A stretch of DNA of 28,391 nt from JTS-RE9 sp964649195 (GTDB taxonomy: Bacteria > Planctomycetota > Phycisphaerae > Phycisphaerales > Phycisphaeraceae): contig CAZYPK010000055.1 of the NCBI GenBank assembly GCA_964649195.1, positions 1 through 28,391 on the forward strand. Direction: 5' to 3'. Under the pieces are notes generated by a model. That model did not search any database. It saw only the letters and a list, made by a program, of their open reading frames with translations, and was not told the DNA's origin. Made by a program: the position numbers and the translations under genes. Below are positions 8,240 to 15,646 of the stretch, one piece after another. The first letter of the stretch is position 1; each line of letters starts with the position of its first letter.

Positions 8240-9397
8240 TCACGGCTGCTGTTCCTTGATCCTCACATCCAGCCGCCGGCGGATCAATTCCGCGCAGCGC
8301 TGATAGACCGTCAGATTACCGCCGATGGGGTCGTCGATGTCGCCGTTGGGGTCCAGCAGCATCGCCTTGTTGCCCGCCTGCGGCTCGATCTCCAGAACAG
8401 CATCCAGATGCGACTGGGCCATGCAGTAGATCACGTCGGCTTCGCGGATCAGCTCCGGTGTCAGCACGCGGGAGCGGTGAGGCTTCAGATCGATGTTGAG
8501 CTTGCCCATCGCCTCGATCGCCTCGCGGGCCGCAGGCATGCCGTTGGTCGTGAAGGCGCCGGCGGAAAGGATGCGAACGCCCGACGCCTCCAGGTCATCC
8601 ATCCCGATGTTGCGCTGACCGGCCACGATCTGCTTCGCAATCACCTCCGCCATCGGCGACCGGCAGGTGTTGCCGCTGCACACGATGAGCATCGTGAAGC
8701 GAAGCATCCGGCGAATGGTCCGCTCGTCATACACGCCTTCACGCTCCACCGAAATCACCGGGCCGTTCTCCGTCTGCCGAACCCGGACAATCGTCGATGG
8801 CCTGGCATACCGGCAGCGGCCGCCATCCACGATCAGGTCCGCCGCCTCACCCATCGCGCTCACCGCCGCCTCCACATCCTGCGGCGGCGGCCCGCCCCGC
8901 CGGTTGGCGCTCGATGCCACCACCGGCGAGCGCGTCGCCCCAAGCAGCCTGCGCGCCACCGCATCATCCGGGCAGCGCAGCCCGACCGTGCCGTGGTGAT
9001 AAATCCGGCCGCCCAGCGTCCTGGCATCGGCGCCCAGCTCCCGCGCCATCCTGTTCAACCGGTCCGCCATCACGTCCTCCGGCACATCGATCACCAGCGT
9101 CACCGGTCCGGGCAGCACCTTCTCGATCAACCGCCCAACGCGCGGATTGCCCGCATCGACGTAGCGATCGGCGCTTTGCGGATCGGGAATGTGCAGCGTG
9201 AAGGGCTGCGCCTGCTCGCGCCCCTTGGCCTGAAGCAGGGCGAGGTACCCTTTGTCGCTGGCCGCCGATGCGCCGATGCCATAGACCGTTTCGGTGGGAA
9301 AAATGACCAGCCCGCCGGCATCGAACACCCGCCCCGCCTCCGGCGCGGTTTCCGACAGCCGCGAGATGTCTTCGGATTTGATGGTGATCATTTCCAT
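8240..9397 (-). CDS. Threonylcarbamoyl-AMP synthase fused to low-molecular-weight protein tyrosine phosphatase
   Basis: A 385-residue, two-domain cytoplasmic protein. Residues about 1-225 are a Sua5/YrdC/YciO domain (GGLVIFPTETVYGIGA, LPGPVTLVID, GLRCPD, VASSANRRGG). In this family the domain makes L-threonylcarbamoyl-adenylate from Thr, bicarbonate and ATP for the tRNA t6A modification. Residues about 235-385 are an LMW-PTP domain with the P-loop CSGNTCRS (catalytic Cys 240, Arg 246) and the general-acid loop DDPIG (about 355-359). The two genes are neighbours in Bacillus (ywlC and ywlE), so a fusion makes sense. The start at 9397 is chosen because GAGG lies about eight bases upstream; an in-frame start at 9475 has no such support. 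It heads an operon with the membrane-protein gene that follows. Confidence 0.92.
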   Translation of the reverse strand: MEMITIKSEDISRLSETAPEAGRVFDAGGLVIFPTETVYGIGASAASDKGYLALLQAKGREQAQPFTLHIPDPQSADRYVDAGNPRVGRLIEKVLPGPVTLVIDVPEDVMADRLNRMARELGADARTLGGRIYHHGTVGLRCPDDAVARRLLGATRSPVVASSANRRGGPPPQDVEAAVSAMGEAADLIVDGGRCRYARPSTIVRVRQTENGPVISVEREGVYDERTIRRMLRFTMLIVCSGNTCRSPMAEVIAKQIVAGQRNIGMDDLEASGVRILSAGAFTTNGMPAAREAIEAMGKLNIDLKPHRSRVLTPELIREADVIYCMAQSHLDAVLEIEPQAGNKAMLLDPNGDIDDPIGGNLTVYQRCAELIRRRLDVRIKEQQP

Positions 9398-9437
9398 GGT
9401 CGATTTCCTCGGACCTTTGCCTTCCAAACAACACCAC

Positions 9438-9530
9438 GAAATCAGGAAAGCAGGAAAACATGAAATGCAGATCATCCATTCCGTATGATCACGCCCGGTT
9501 TCCTGATTTCATGCTTTCCTGATTTCATGG
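9438..9530. repeat. Inverted microrepeat (GAAATCAGGAAAGCA type)
   Basis: GAAATCAGGAAAGCAGGAAA starts at 9438, and the reverse-oriented TTTCCTGATTTCATGCTTTC runs from 9499 and repeats to 9530. The two arms could pair in the transcript. It fills the gap between two minus-strand genes and could act as a terminator for the upstream gene, though no T-run follows. Confidence 0.7.
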
Positions 9531-9536
9531 TTTTAT

Positions 9537-10016
9537 TCAGTCCGCCTTCGGCTCGACCTGCGTGGCGACGGCGCGCAGATAGCCGTCCAGGTAATGAGCC
9601 ACAAAATAATCCAGGGCCTCGACGGTGGCCTGATGGTTTCGGCCCCAGACGCTGGCGCGAAGGTCCACGAACTCGGCATCGAGTTGGATGAGGTATTCCT
9701 CATCCCGCGCCATCGCGGTGGTCAGTTTATCGTGATAGTACGCCGAGAGCGCGTTGACTCCCGGCCCGCCGAGGCTGATCGTCGGCCGGCTTTGCAGGTC
9801 CTGATCGTTGATGTACCAGATGTCGGAGCAGACCAGCGGCAGCACCGGCGGCTGGATCGTCGCGCCGAACTTCTCCATCCACGCCCGCACCCGTTCGCAC
9901 AGCCGATAGGCCAGCGGACGATCCGCCATCTCGGCGCGCAGATGCGCCCCGACGACGATCAGAAGCAGACTGGCCGTGTCGTCGGACGCATGTGGTTCGT
10001 GAGGTGCATCAGCCAT
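9537..10016 (-). CDS. Conserved-looking hypothetical protein
   Basis: A 159-residue soluble protein that I do not recognise. There is no signal peptide or membrane helix. It has a hydrophobic opening strand (LLLIVVGAHLRAEM), a tryptophan/tyrosine-rich middle (VCSDIWYINDQDL) and a helical end with WGRNHQATVEALDYFVAHYL. I prefer the Met at 10016 to one three codons earlier, because the earlier ATG overlaps a TACAAT -10-like box that sits seven bases from the 10016 ATG. There is no Shine-Dalgarno site. It is divergent from the TolB-like gene. Confidence 0.75.
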   Translation of the reverse strand: MADAPHEPHASDDTASLLLIVVGAHLRAEMADRPLAYRLCERVRAWMEKFGATIQPPVLPLVCSDIWYINDQDLQSRPTISLGGPGVNALSAYYHDKLTTAMARDEEYLIQLDAEFVDLRASVWGRNHQATVEALDYFVAHYLDGYLRAVATQVEPKAD

Positions 10017-10023
10017 GCGCCCC

Positions 10024-10029
10024 ATTGTA
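10024..10029 (-). promoter_or_regulatory. -10-like box TACAAT, 7 nt from the ATG
   Basis: Five of six bases match TATAAT. The spacing predicts transcription starting at or next to the ATG at 10016, a leaderless mRNA. No convincing -35 box was seen. Confidence 0.5.
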
Positions 10030-10219
10030 GGAAGTCAACGAGGCAAAAGCAGGCCGCCGCCGCTTGCGGCGTAGCAACGTACATCGGAGGCGCCCAAGGT
10101 TTTACAGAGATCGTGCAACCTGCCCCCACGGTCCGCCGGTAGGATAGAGTCGGAGCGGTCCGCGCTCGCCAGTCATGCTTTCCTCTTCCGGCCTTCGTTC
10201 CAATTTCCCGGAGATTCCC

Positions 10220-11338
10220 ATGTCCAAGCGTCGCCCTTATCGTACCGGTCTGGATCGGCTGATCACCACCCTGCGCCACCTCGGCAAATACTCGCTTTCG
10301 GGCGCACTGGTCGCGCTGGCCGGCTGCGTGCCTTCGCCCAATCTCGTGGGCGTCTCGCCTGATGGCCGCTACATCGTGCTGCCGGTGAATCAACTGGGCG
10401 TGGCGGTGGCGCCCAATGATGCCTCGAGCATTGTCCGCATCGACCTGAAGACCAACGATGTGCAGGTCATCGGCCCCAACCAGGCCGGCGTTTTCTGGAT
10501 GAGCATCGCCGGTGATACCGTCGCCCACTGCATTGATACCAGTGAAGGCGTCGCCATCGTCGTACACCGCGGCCTGGAAGCGCCCGTCACCATCAAGCAG
10601 GCCATGCTGCCCACGCTTTCGCCCGATGGCGCTTCGCTCATCTATGTCGCCATCAACGAACTGAGCCCCCATGTCGCCAGCGGCAACCTCATGAAGCGCG
10701 ACCTCAAGACCGGCAGGACCGCCGACCTCAAACTCGAAGGCACCGCGCCGGAGTTTTCACCCGATGGCAAACGGTTGCTCTACGTGACGACCACCGACGC
10801 CGGCGGCGCGTTGCACGTCGCCGATGCCGACGGCGGCAACGCGAAGAAGATCAGCCCCGTCGAAACCGACCTGCCCCAGATTTTCCGCCCGCGATGGGTC
10901 GGCAACGATGCCCTGCTCTACCGCGCCAAAACCAGGGACACCGGCGACGATGCCGAGCTTTTCATCGCCACGCTCGATGGCAAGGTCGAGCGCGTGACCG
11001 ACAACGATGTCGAGGACATCACCCCCATTTACGCCGGCAAGGACCGCATCATCTGGCGCGAACTGCCCGTGGGAAAAACGCTGGACCAGGGCGATGATGT
11101 GTTGCCCCTGTCCATCAGCGAAAAGAAGGATGGCAAGTGGCAAACCCGGTCGCTGGGCATCACCGCGCTGACGGTGTCGGTGGTGGGGGATGACCTGTTT
11201 TTCGTCTCTTACGACAGGCAGGCCGGGGCGATCCGGCTGCTGCGCTGCCCCATCGCCGAGCCGGACAAGCAGACCGATGTGACCGCCATGATCAAGACGA
11301 AAGTGACCACGCTGCCCGCATCCACCGGCGGGCAGTGA
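10220..11338 (+). CDS. TolB-like beta-propeller lipoprotein
   Basis: A 372-residue protein with a basic N-terminus, a hydrophobic stretch and a lipobox-like ALAGC ahead of CVPSPNLVG, so probably a lipid-anchored envelope protein. Repeated SPDGR/SPDGA/SPDGK blades (VSPDGRYIVLP, LSPDGASLIYV, FSPDGKRLLYVT) mark a WD40/TolB-like propeller. The long N-terminal basic stretch before the hydrophobic segment is unusual for a signal peptide. The start is set by GGAG (10210-10213) six bases upstream; an earlier in-frame ATG at 10175 lacks this. A weak -10 (TAGGAT, about 10141) may be its promoter. No pal/tol neighbours are present, so a Tol role is not supported. Confidence 0.85.
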   Translation: MSKRRPYRTGLDRLITTLRHLGKYSLSGALVALAGCVPSPNLVGVSPDGRYIVLPVNQLGVAVAPNDASSIVRIDLKTNDVQVIGPNQAGVFWMSIAGDTVAHCIDTSEGVAIVVHRGLEAPVTIKQAMLPTLSPDGASLIYVAINELSPHVASGNLMKRDLKTGRTADLKLEGTAPEFSPDGKRLLYVTTTDAGGALHVADADGGNAKKISPVETDLPQIFRPRWVGNDALLYRAKTRDTGDDAELFIATLDGKVERVTDNDVEDITPIYAGKDRIIWRELPVGKTLDQGDDVLPLSISEKKDGKWQTRSLGITALTVSVVGDDLFFVSYDRQAGAIRLLRCPIAEPDKQTDVTAMIKTKVTTLPASTGGQ

Positions 11339-11340
11339 AA

Positions 11341-11380
11341 GGCAGGGGCAGGGGGCAGGAGACAGGGGACAGGAGACAGG
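11341..11380 (+). repeat. Purine-rich tandem repeat after the TolB-like gene
   Basis: Imperfect units GGCAGGGGCAG and GGAGACAGGGGACAGGAGAC occur in a row, starting two bases after the stop codon. It is strand-biased (G/A on plus) and of the low-complexity type common in this window. No coding role is seen. Confidence 0.7.
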
Positions 11381-11519
11381 ACTCGCAGCCGCAGCGTCCT
11401 CGCTGCGCGTCTGCCGTTCATCCCTCGCGATGCGTTGCGCCCTTTCACGCCGCTCACGTCCGCGACGTGTTACGTCGCGGCTGATGGCGTCTGTCCGTGT
11501 CATCCACTGTGGGAATCGC

Positions 11520-11525
11520 TATGAT
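11520..11525 (+). promoter_or_regulatory. -10-like box TATGAT before ilvH
   Basis: Five of six bases match TATAAT. It ends nine bases before the ATG, so the transcript leader would be only a few bases. No clear -35 box is present. Confidence 0.4.
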
Positions 11526-11534
11526 GTCTCCGCC

Positions 11535-12164
11535 ATGAGCGAAACCCATCCATCGTTGCAGCGGCATGTGATTGCCGCGCTGGTCATGAATGAACCGGGC
11601 GTCCTTTCCCAAGTGGCGGGCATGTTCGCCGCCCGCGGGTTCAACATCGACAGCCTCGTCGTCGGCCGCACCGAAAACCCCGAAATCTCCCGCATGACCA
11701 TCGTCACCAGCGGCGATGATGCGGTGCTCGAACAGGTCCGCAAGCAGCTTGCGAAGCTGGTGCCCGTGGTCAAGGTCGTGGACTACAAGGATGTGCCTTA
11801 CGTCGAGCGCGATCTGATCCTGGTGACGGTCTCGACCACCGGCGCCCCCAGCGAGGAGAACAAGGCGGCGGCGACGCTGGACATCTCCAACGCCCGCCGC
11901 GGCGCCCTGGTGGAGATCGCCAACATCTTCCGCGCCAAGATCGTCGATATCAGCCCGGGCCAGGTGATGATCGAAATGGCCGGCACCGAAAGCAAGATCG
12001 AGGCGCTGGTGCAACTCGTGCAACCCTACGGCATCATCGAGCTGGCCCGCACCGGCGTCATCGCCATGCCGCGCGGCCAGAACATCGGCAACAACGACCG
12101 CCGTGGCCGGGCGACGGCAGCGGCAGGATCGGGCATCGATGAGGGCAGTCTGCCGCCGGGGTGA
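11535..12164 (+). CDS. ilvH: Acetolactate synthase small (regulatory) subunit
   Basis: A 209-residue cytoplasmic protein. The N-terminal ACT domain (RHVIAALVMNEPGVLSQVAG, GFNIDSLVVGRTE, SRMTIVTSGDD) and the C-terminal ALS_ss domain (NIFRAKIVDISPGQVMIEMA) are complete. It binds branched-chain amino acids and activates and feedback-regulates the catalytic subunit in valine/leucine/isoleucine synthesis. The length is slightly above the usual ~160-175 because of a Gly/Arg-rich tail. The start at 11535 matches family N-termini; no Shine-Dalgarno site is seen, but a TATGAT box ends nine bases before it. The catalytic subunit gene and ilvC are not in this window. Confidence 0.94.
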   Translation: MSETHPSLQRHVIAALVMNEPGVLSQVAGMFAARGFNIDSLVVGRTENPEISRMTIVTSGDDAVLEQVRKQLAKLVPVVKVVDYKDVPYVERDLILVTVSTTGAPSEENKAAATLDISNARRGALVEIANIFRAKIVDISPGQVMIEMAGTESKIEALVQLVQPYGIIELARTGVIAMPRGQNIGNNDRRGRATAAAGSGIDEGSLPPG

Positions 12165-12167
12165 GAA

Positions 12168-12201
12168 GGGATTTGGGATTTCGGATTTGGGATTGCGGAT
12201 T
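12168..12201 (+). repeat. GGATTTNGGATT microrepeat
   Basis: Alternating units GGATTTGGGATTTC and GGATTTGGGATTGCGGATT follow ilvH. The reverse complement of the same unit lies at 13675-13711, before the glycosyltransferase gene. The units are 7-8 bases long. Confidence 0.75.
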
Positions 12202-12271
12202 GTCCGAGCCGTGAAGCGTGAGCGAGCGGATGGTTGATCCACGCAAACGACTGCGACTTTCGCAAGACTTT

Positions 12272-12411
12272 TCGGCTCATGTACCGAATGCGGCGCCAAG
12301 CCCGATGGCGAGTCCGCGAGCCGTCGGGGTATTCTGTGCGCGGCGCCGATACCCCGACGGCTCGCCAAGCCTCGCCATCGGGCTTGGCGCCACGGCGGGT
12401 ACATGAGCCGA
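12272..12411. repeat. Long palindromic element, family P copy 1
   Basis: A 140-bp element with nested arms. The outer arm TCGGCTCATGTACC (12272-12285) pairs with GGTACATGAGCCGA (12398-12411). The inner arm (12292-12332, starting GGCGCCAAGCCCGATGGCGA) pairs with 12349-12391 with few mismatches around a ~16-base loop. The inner core AAGCCCGATGGCGAG recurs in the element at 15521-15613. It lies between the 3' ends of ilvH and the Fic gene, so it may end transcription from both sides. Confidence 0.9.
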
Positions 12412-12415
12412 ATGT

Positions 12416-13486
12416 TCATTTTGGCTGCACTCCAAGCAAATAGCTTCGCCCCCGCTTGGACGGATCATCGATGATCAGAAAACCTTCCCGCACCCATTTT
12501 TGAACCAAAGCACGCGCCCCGCGCGGCGAGAGACGCAACATCTTCGCCATGCGCGGCGTCGTCACACGATCCCATTCTTCAAACAGCGGCAGCACCTTGC
12601 GCTGCCGGGCATCGAGCGAACGCAACCATTCCGCGCGATCTCCGGCATCGGCCGACTGCTCCATCCTGCGTCTGACCGCCTCAAACGATTCCGCCATGCC
12701 CGCGATGAAGTATTTGATCCAGCCGCTGATATCCGCCTTGGCGCGGCCCATGTAATAGTTGTGGCTCTTGCCCGTTTCCAGCGCGGCGTAATACCCGCGC
12801 AGGTTGCGGGCGTAATACTCTTCGAGGTTGAAGATGCTTCGCAGGCCAAAGCCGTGCTGATGCAGCACGGTGTTGGTGAGCAGCCGCGCCACGCGGCCGT
12901 TGCCGTCGTAATAAGGATGGATCGTGGCGAACTGGTAGTGAGCCATGGCGGCGACGATGGGGATGGGAACAAGGGCTGCGTGATCATTGATCCACGCGAT
13001 CATTTCCTGCATCAGCAATGGAACATCGGTCGCTTCGGGCGGCATGTAAACGATGCGTCCGGTGGTCGCGTCGCGGATGACATTCTGCCCGTCGCGGTAA
13101 GGCGTCGGCTTGCAGCGCGTTCTGCCGCCGGCCATCACCAGGGCGTGGAGCTTGCGGATGAAAGGTTCATCGATGGCCGAGTGATCCGCTGAAAAAGCCT
13201 CGGCAAAATCCAGGGCCGCATAGTAACCCTTGACTTCCCGTTCATCCCGCTCGCGCCGGCTGATGCGTTTGCCTTGGACCAGCACCTGCTCGACCTGCAC
13301 CTGCGTCAGCCGGTTACCTTCGATTTGTGTGGAATAGTGGGTCGATTGAAGGCGTGCGCTGTCGCGCAGTCCCGCCAGGACCTTTTCATTGAGAGGCAGC
13401 ATGGCCACGGCCTGCCGCGCCGCCTCGATCCGCATCAGGTCGCGGGCGACGGTGGTGGTGATGGTGTATCGCGGTCGAAACGCCAT
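12416..13486 (-). CDS. Fic/DOC family adenylyltransferase (class II)
   Basis: A 356-residue protein. The inhibitory helix motif STQIEGN lies at residues 52-58, N-terminal to the Fic core, which makes it class II (self-inhibited). The catalytic loop HPYYDGNGRVAR at 190-201 keeps the His, Asp, Gly-Asn-Gly and Arg needed to transfer AMP from ATP to a target hydroxyl. A C-terminal winged-helix segment (about 295-350; VTTPRMAKMLRLSPRGARAL) suggests DNA binding or target recognition. All key residues are intact. There is no antitoxin gene beside it, as expected for a class with its own inhibitor. The promoter at 13493-13521 predicts a leaderless start. The target is unknown. Confidence 0.93.
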   Translation of the reverse strand: MAFRPRYTITTTVARDLMRIEAARQAVAMLPLNEKVLAGLRDSARLQSTHYSTQIEGNRLTQVQVEQVLVQGKRISRRERDEREVKGYYAALDFAEAFSADHSAIDEPFIRKLHALVMAGGRTRCKPTPYRDGQNVIRDATTGRIVYMPPEATDVPLLMQEMIAWINDHAALVPIPIVAAMAHYQFATIHPYYDGNGRVARLLTNTVLHQHGFGLRSIFNLEEYYARNLRGYYAALETGKSHNYYMGRAKADISGWIKYFIAGMAESFEAVRRRMEQSADAGDRAEWLRSLDARQRKVLPLFEEWDRVTTPRMAKMLRLSPRGARALVQKWVREGFLIIDDPSKRGRSYLLGVQPK

Positions 13487-13492
13487 GCCGTT

Positions 13493-13521
13493 ATTATGCC
13501 GTTAAACTGCCGTTAATTCAA
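13493..13521 (-). promoter_or_regulatory. Promoter of the Fic gene (TTGAAT-17-CATAAT)
   Basis: Reading the minus strand, TTGAAT (13521-13516) and CATAAT (13498-13493) are separated by 17 bases. Six bases lie between the -10 and the ATG, so transcription should begin at or beside the start codon. This is the best complete promoter of the leaderless-type set in the window. Confidence 0.6.
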
Positions 13522-13533
13522 GGCCAAGGGAAA

Positions 13534-13583
13534 CCGGGGGAGCCGGGGGAGCCGGGGGAGCCGAAAGAGCCAAAAGAGCCGGG
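13534..13583 (+). repeat. 9-bp tandem repeat (CCGGGGGAG)
   Basis: Three copies of CCGGGGGAG are followed by CCGAAAGAG, CCAAAAGAG and CCGGGG, all in 9-base register from 13534. The same units, including AGCCAAAAGAGCCGG, recur at 26414-26500. Confidence 0.85.
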
Positions 13584-13674
13584 GCTTGCGCAGAGCCTCA
13601 GCCCCAGCCACCCGACGTTGGCCCACGATCCAACCTCGGATTTATAAAGCCGTAAACTACTGGCCGGTCCAATT

Positions 13675-13711
13675 CCGCAATCCGAAATCCCAAATCCGCA
13701 ATCCGAAATCT
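13675..13711 (-). repeat. GGATTTNGGATT microrepeat, reverse copy
   Basis: CCGCAATCCGAAATCCCAAA and further units run up to six bases before the glycosyltransferase ATG. It is the reverse complement of the repeat at 12168-12201. Confidence 0.75.
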
Positions 13712-13716
13712 CCCTT

Positions 13717-15495
13717 ATGCCCACCCCCTCCCACCGTTTCACTCTCGCCCACGTCACTCATGAAGCCGTTGACCACATCGGCGGCATCGGCACCGTGCTC
13801 GAAGGGCTCATGACCAGCCCCGTCTATCAGCGGCATGTCGATCGCACCATCCTCGTCGGCCCCACCGCCTCGCACATGGAGGTCGATCCCGAAGCCAGGC
13901 TCGGTGACCACGGCAAGGTGCTTTACAGCTCGATCGACAACATCGATCGCGGCCATTTCAGCCCCAAGCTCAAGCCCATCGAGTGGGCCTTTGATGTGAA
14001 GTTCGTCTATGGCACGCGCAGGTATGCCGTGCCCGGCACCGGCCGCACCGGCGAGGCGGAGGTGCTGCTGATCGATGTCTTCCACATCAACGCGGCTCGT
14101 CTGAATGTCTTCAAGCATCGCCTGTGGGAAACCTTCGGCCTCAACAGCGGCCGCTACGAAAACTCGTGGGACTATGAGGAATATGTCCGCCTCGCCGAGC
14201 CGGCGTTCTACGCCCTGTCCGCGCTCAAGGAAAAGGGCGGACTGCCCGCGATCCTGTTCGGCCACGAGTACATGGGCATGCCCGCGATCCTGGGCGCCAT
14301 CCTCGACGGGCAGGAATCCTTCCGCACCGTTTTTCATGCCCACGAGTGCGCCACCGCCCGCCGGATCGTCGAGGATCATCCCGGTCATGACACGATGTTC
14401 TACAACCTGCTCGATCAGGCCCGGGCGCAGAACCTCTACGTCGGCGACGTGTTTCACAACCTCGACAAGTTTCTGCGGCACGGCCTGGTGAGCAGGGCCT
14501 ATGTCTGCGACGGCATCATCGCGGTGGGGGACCGCACGCGCGACGAGCTTCAGTTCATGGGGCCCAGCTTCAACGATCAGCCGATCGACCTGGTTTACAA
14601 CGGCCTGCCTGACATCAAGCTGGACATGAAGGTGAAGCGCGAAAGCAGGCGGATGCTGCTCGATTATTCGAGGGCTCTGCTGGGCTGGGAGCCTGACCTG
14701 CTGATGACGCATGTGACGCGGCCGGTGATCAGCAAGGGGTTGTGGCGCGATCTGAAGGTCTGCCACAAGCTCGATGCGCAGCTGGGGGCGAAGAGGAAAA
14801 AAGGCGTGCTCTACATCCTCACCAGCGGCGGCGGGGTGCGGCGGGCGCAGGATGTGATCGCGATGGAGGAACACTACGGCTGGCCCCGCCACCACCGCGA
14901 GAACTACCCCGACCTCGTCGGCCCCGAAGTCGATCTGTGGCACGACATCGACGCCTTCAACGCGGGGCATCGGAATGTGCAGGTGATCCTTGTGAATCAG
15001 TTCGGCTGGAATCACGCCCGCATCGGCCGCCGGCTGCCGGAGAAGATGGACATTGCCGACCTTCGCCGGGCGACGGATGTCGAGTTCGGCATGGCGACGT
15101 ATGAACCGTTCGGCATCAGCCCGCTGGAGCCGCTGGCCTGCGGGGCGATCTGCGTCATCAGCAACGTGTGCGGCTGCGAAGGCTTTGTGCGGCACGCGAC
15201 GGACAACCAGGGCGCCGAGGTGGTCATCAGCGCGGATTACACCAGGCTCGATCGCCCCTGGTCGATTGATGAGCTCAAGGAAATGGGCCGGGGCGAGCGC
15301 GACCGCATCGAGGAGCGCGTGGCCGGCGAAGTGGCGGCGGAGCTGATGAAGCGGCTGGCGTGGGACGATGCCGGCCGGGAGAAACTGCTGGCGACCGGAC
15401 AGAAGCTGATCAGGAAAATGGGCTGGGACCAGGTGATCGAAGACGGCCTGCTGCCGATGCTGGATCGGATTCGATCGACGGTGAATGGGAAGTGA
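13717..15495 (+). CDS. Glycogen-synthase-like GT-B glycosyltransferase
   Basis: A 592-residue cytoplasmic enzyme. The N-terminal loop HIGGIGTVLEGL (about 20-31) corresponds to the glucan/nucleotide-binding Gly-rich loop of starch/glycogen synthases. The C-terminal Rossmann half has the EX7E nucleotide-sugar motif EPFGISPLE (E463 and E471) followed by PLACGAICVISNVCGCEGFV. Related enzymes extend alpha-1,4-glucan from ADP- or UDP-glucose. The N-terminal half is longer and different from classic GlgA (~480 residues), so the donor and product are uncertain. The start has no Shine-Dalgarno site and is preceded directly by a microrepeat; TATAAA (about 13643) and TAAACT (13652) lie upstream as possible -10 boxes. 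It is convergent with the cyclase gene. Confidence 0.8.
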   Translation: MPTPSHRFTLAHVTHEAVDHIGGIGTVLEGLMTSPVYQRHVDRTILVGPTASHMEVDPEARLGDHGKVLYSSIDNIDRGHFSPKLKPIEWAFDVKFVYGTRRYAVPGTGRTGEAEVLLIDVFHINAARLNVFKHRLWETFGLNSGRYENSWDYEEYVRLAEPAFYALSALKEKGGLPAILFGHEYMGMPAILGAILDGQESFRTVFHAHECATARRIVEDHPGHDTMFYNLLDQARAQNLYVGDVFHNLDKFLRHGLVSRAYVCDGIIAVGDRTRDELQFMGPSFNDQPIDLVYNGLPDIKLDMKVKRESRRMLLDYSRALLGWEPDLLMTHVTRPVISKGLWRDLKVCHKLDAQLGAKRKKGVLYILTSGGGVRRAQDVIAMEEHYGWPRHHRENYPDLVGPEVDLWHDIDAFNAGHRNVQVILVNQFGWNHARIGRRLPEKMDIADLRRATDVEFGMATYEPFGISPLEPLACGAICVISNVCGCEGFVRHATDNQGAEVVISADYTRLDRPWSIDELKEMGRGERDRIEERVAGEVAAELMKRLAWDDAGREKLLATGQKLIRKMGWDQVIEDGLLPMLDRIRSTVNGK

Positions 15496-15520
15496 AAGGC
15501 GATATCAAGGCGTCAACAGC

Positions 15521-15613
15521 AAGCCCGATGGCGAGGCTTTGCGAGCCGTCGGGGTACGATGAGCCATTGTTCAAACGTACCCCGACGGCTCGCAAAGCCT
15601 CGCCATCGGGCTT
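15521..15613. repeat. Long palindromic element, family P copy 2
   Basis: Perfect 38-base arms (15521-15558 and 15576-15613; the left arm starts AAGCCCGATGGCGAGGCTTT) flank a 17-base loop. The arm matches the inner arm of the 12272-12411 element over almost its full length. It lies between the 3' ends of the glycosyltransferase and cyclase genes and should form a very stable RNA hairpin from either strand. Confidence 0.95.
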
Positions 15614-15646
15614 GTGTATTGTTTCAGATTTTCCCGCTTTATCTCC

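Noticed and set aside
7535..9463. Plus-strand open frame of 642 codons across two minus-strand genes
   Set aside because: It spans a gene junction, is His/Arg/Pro-rich, and contradicts two well-supported genes.
13534..13583. CRISPR-like array
   Set aside because: The units are 9 bases, contiguous and without spacers; none of the repeats in the window has regular unique spacers, and no cas gene is present.
13657..15195. Minus-strand open frame of 512 codons opposite the glycosyltransferase gene
   Set aside because: Antisense shadow; the plus strand carries the EX7E motif and a coherent fold.
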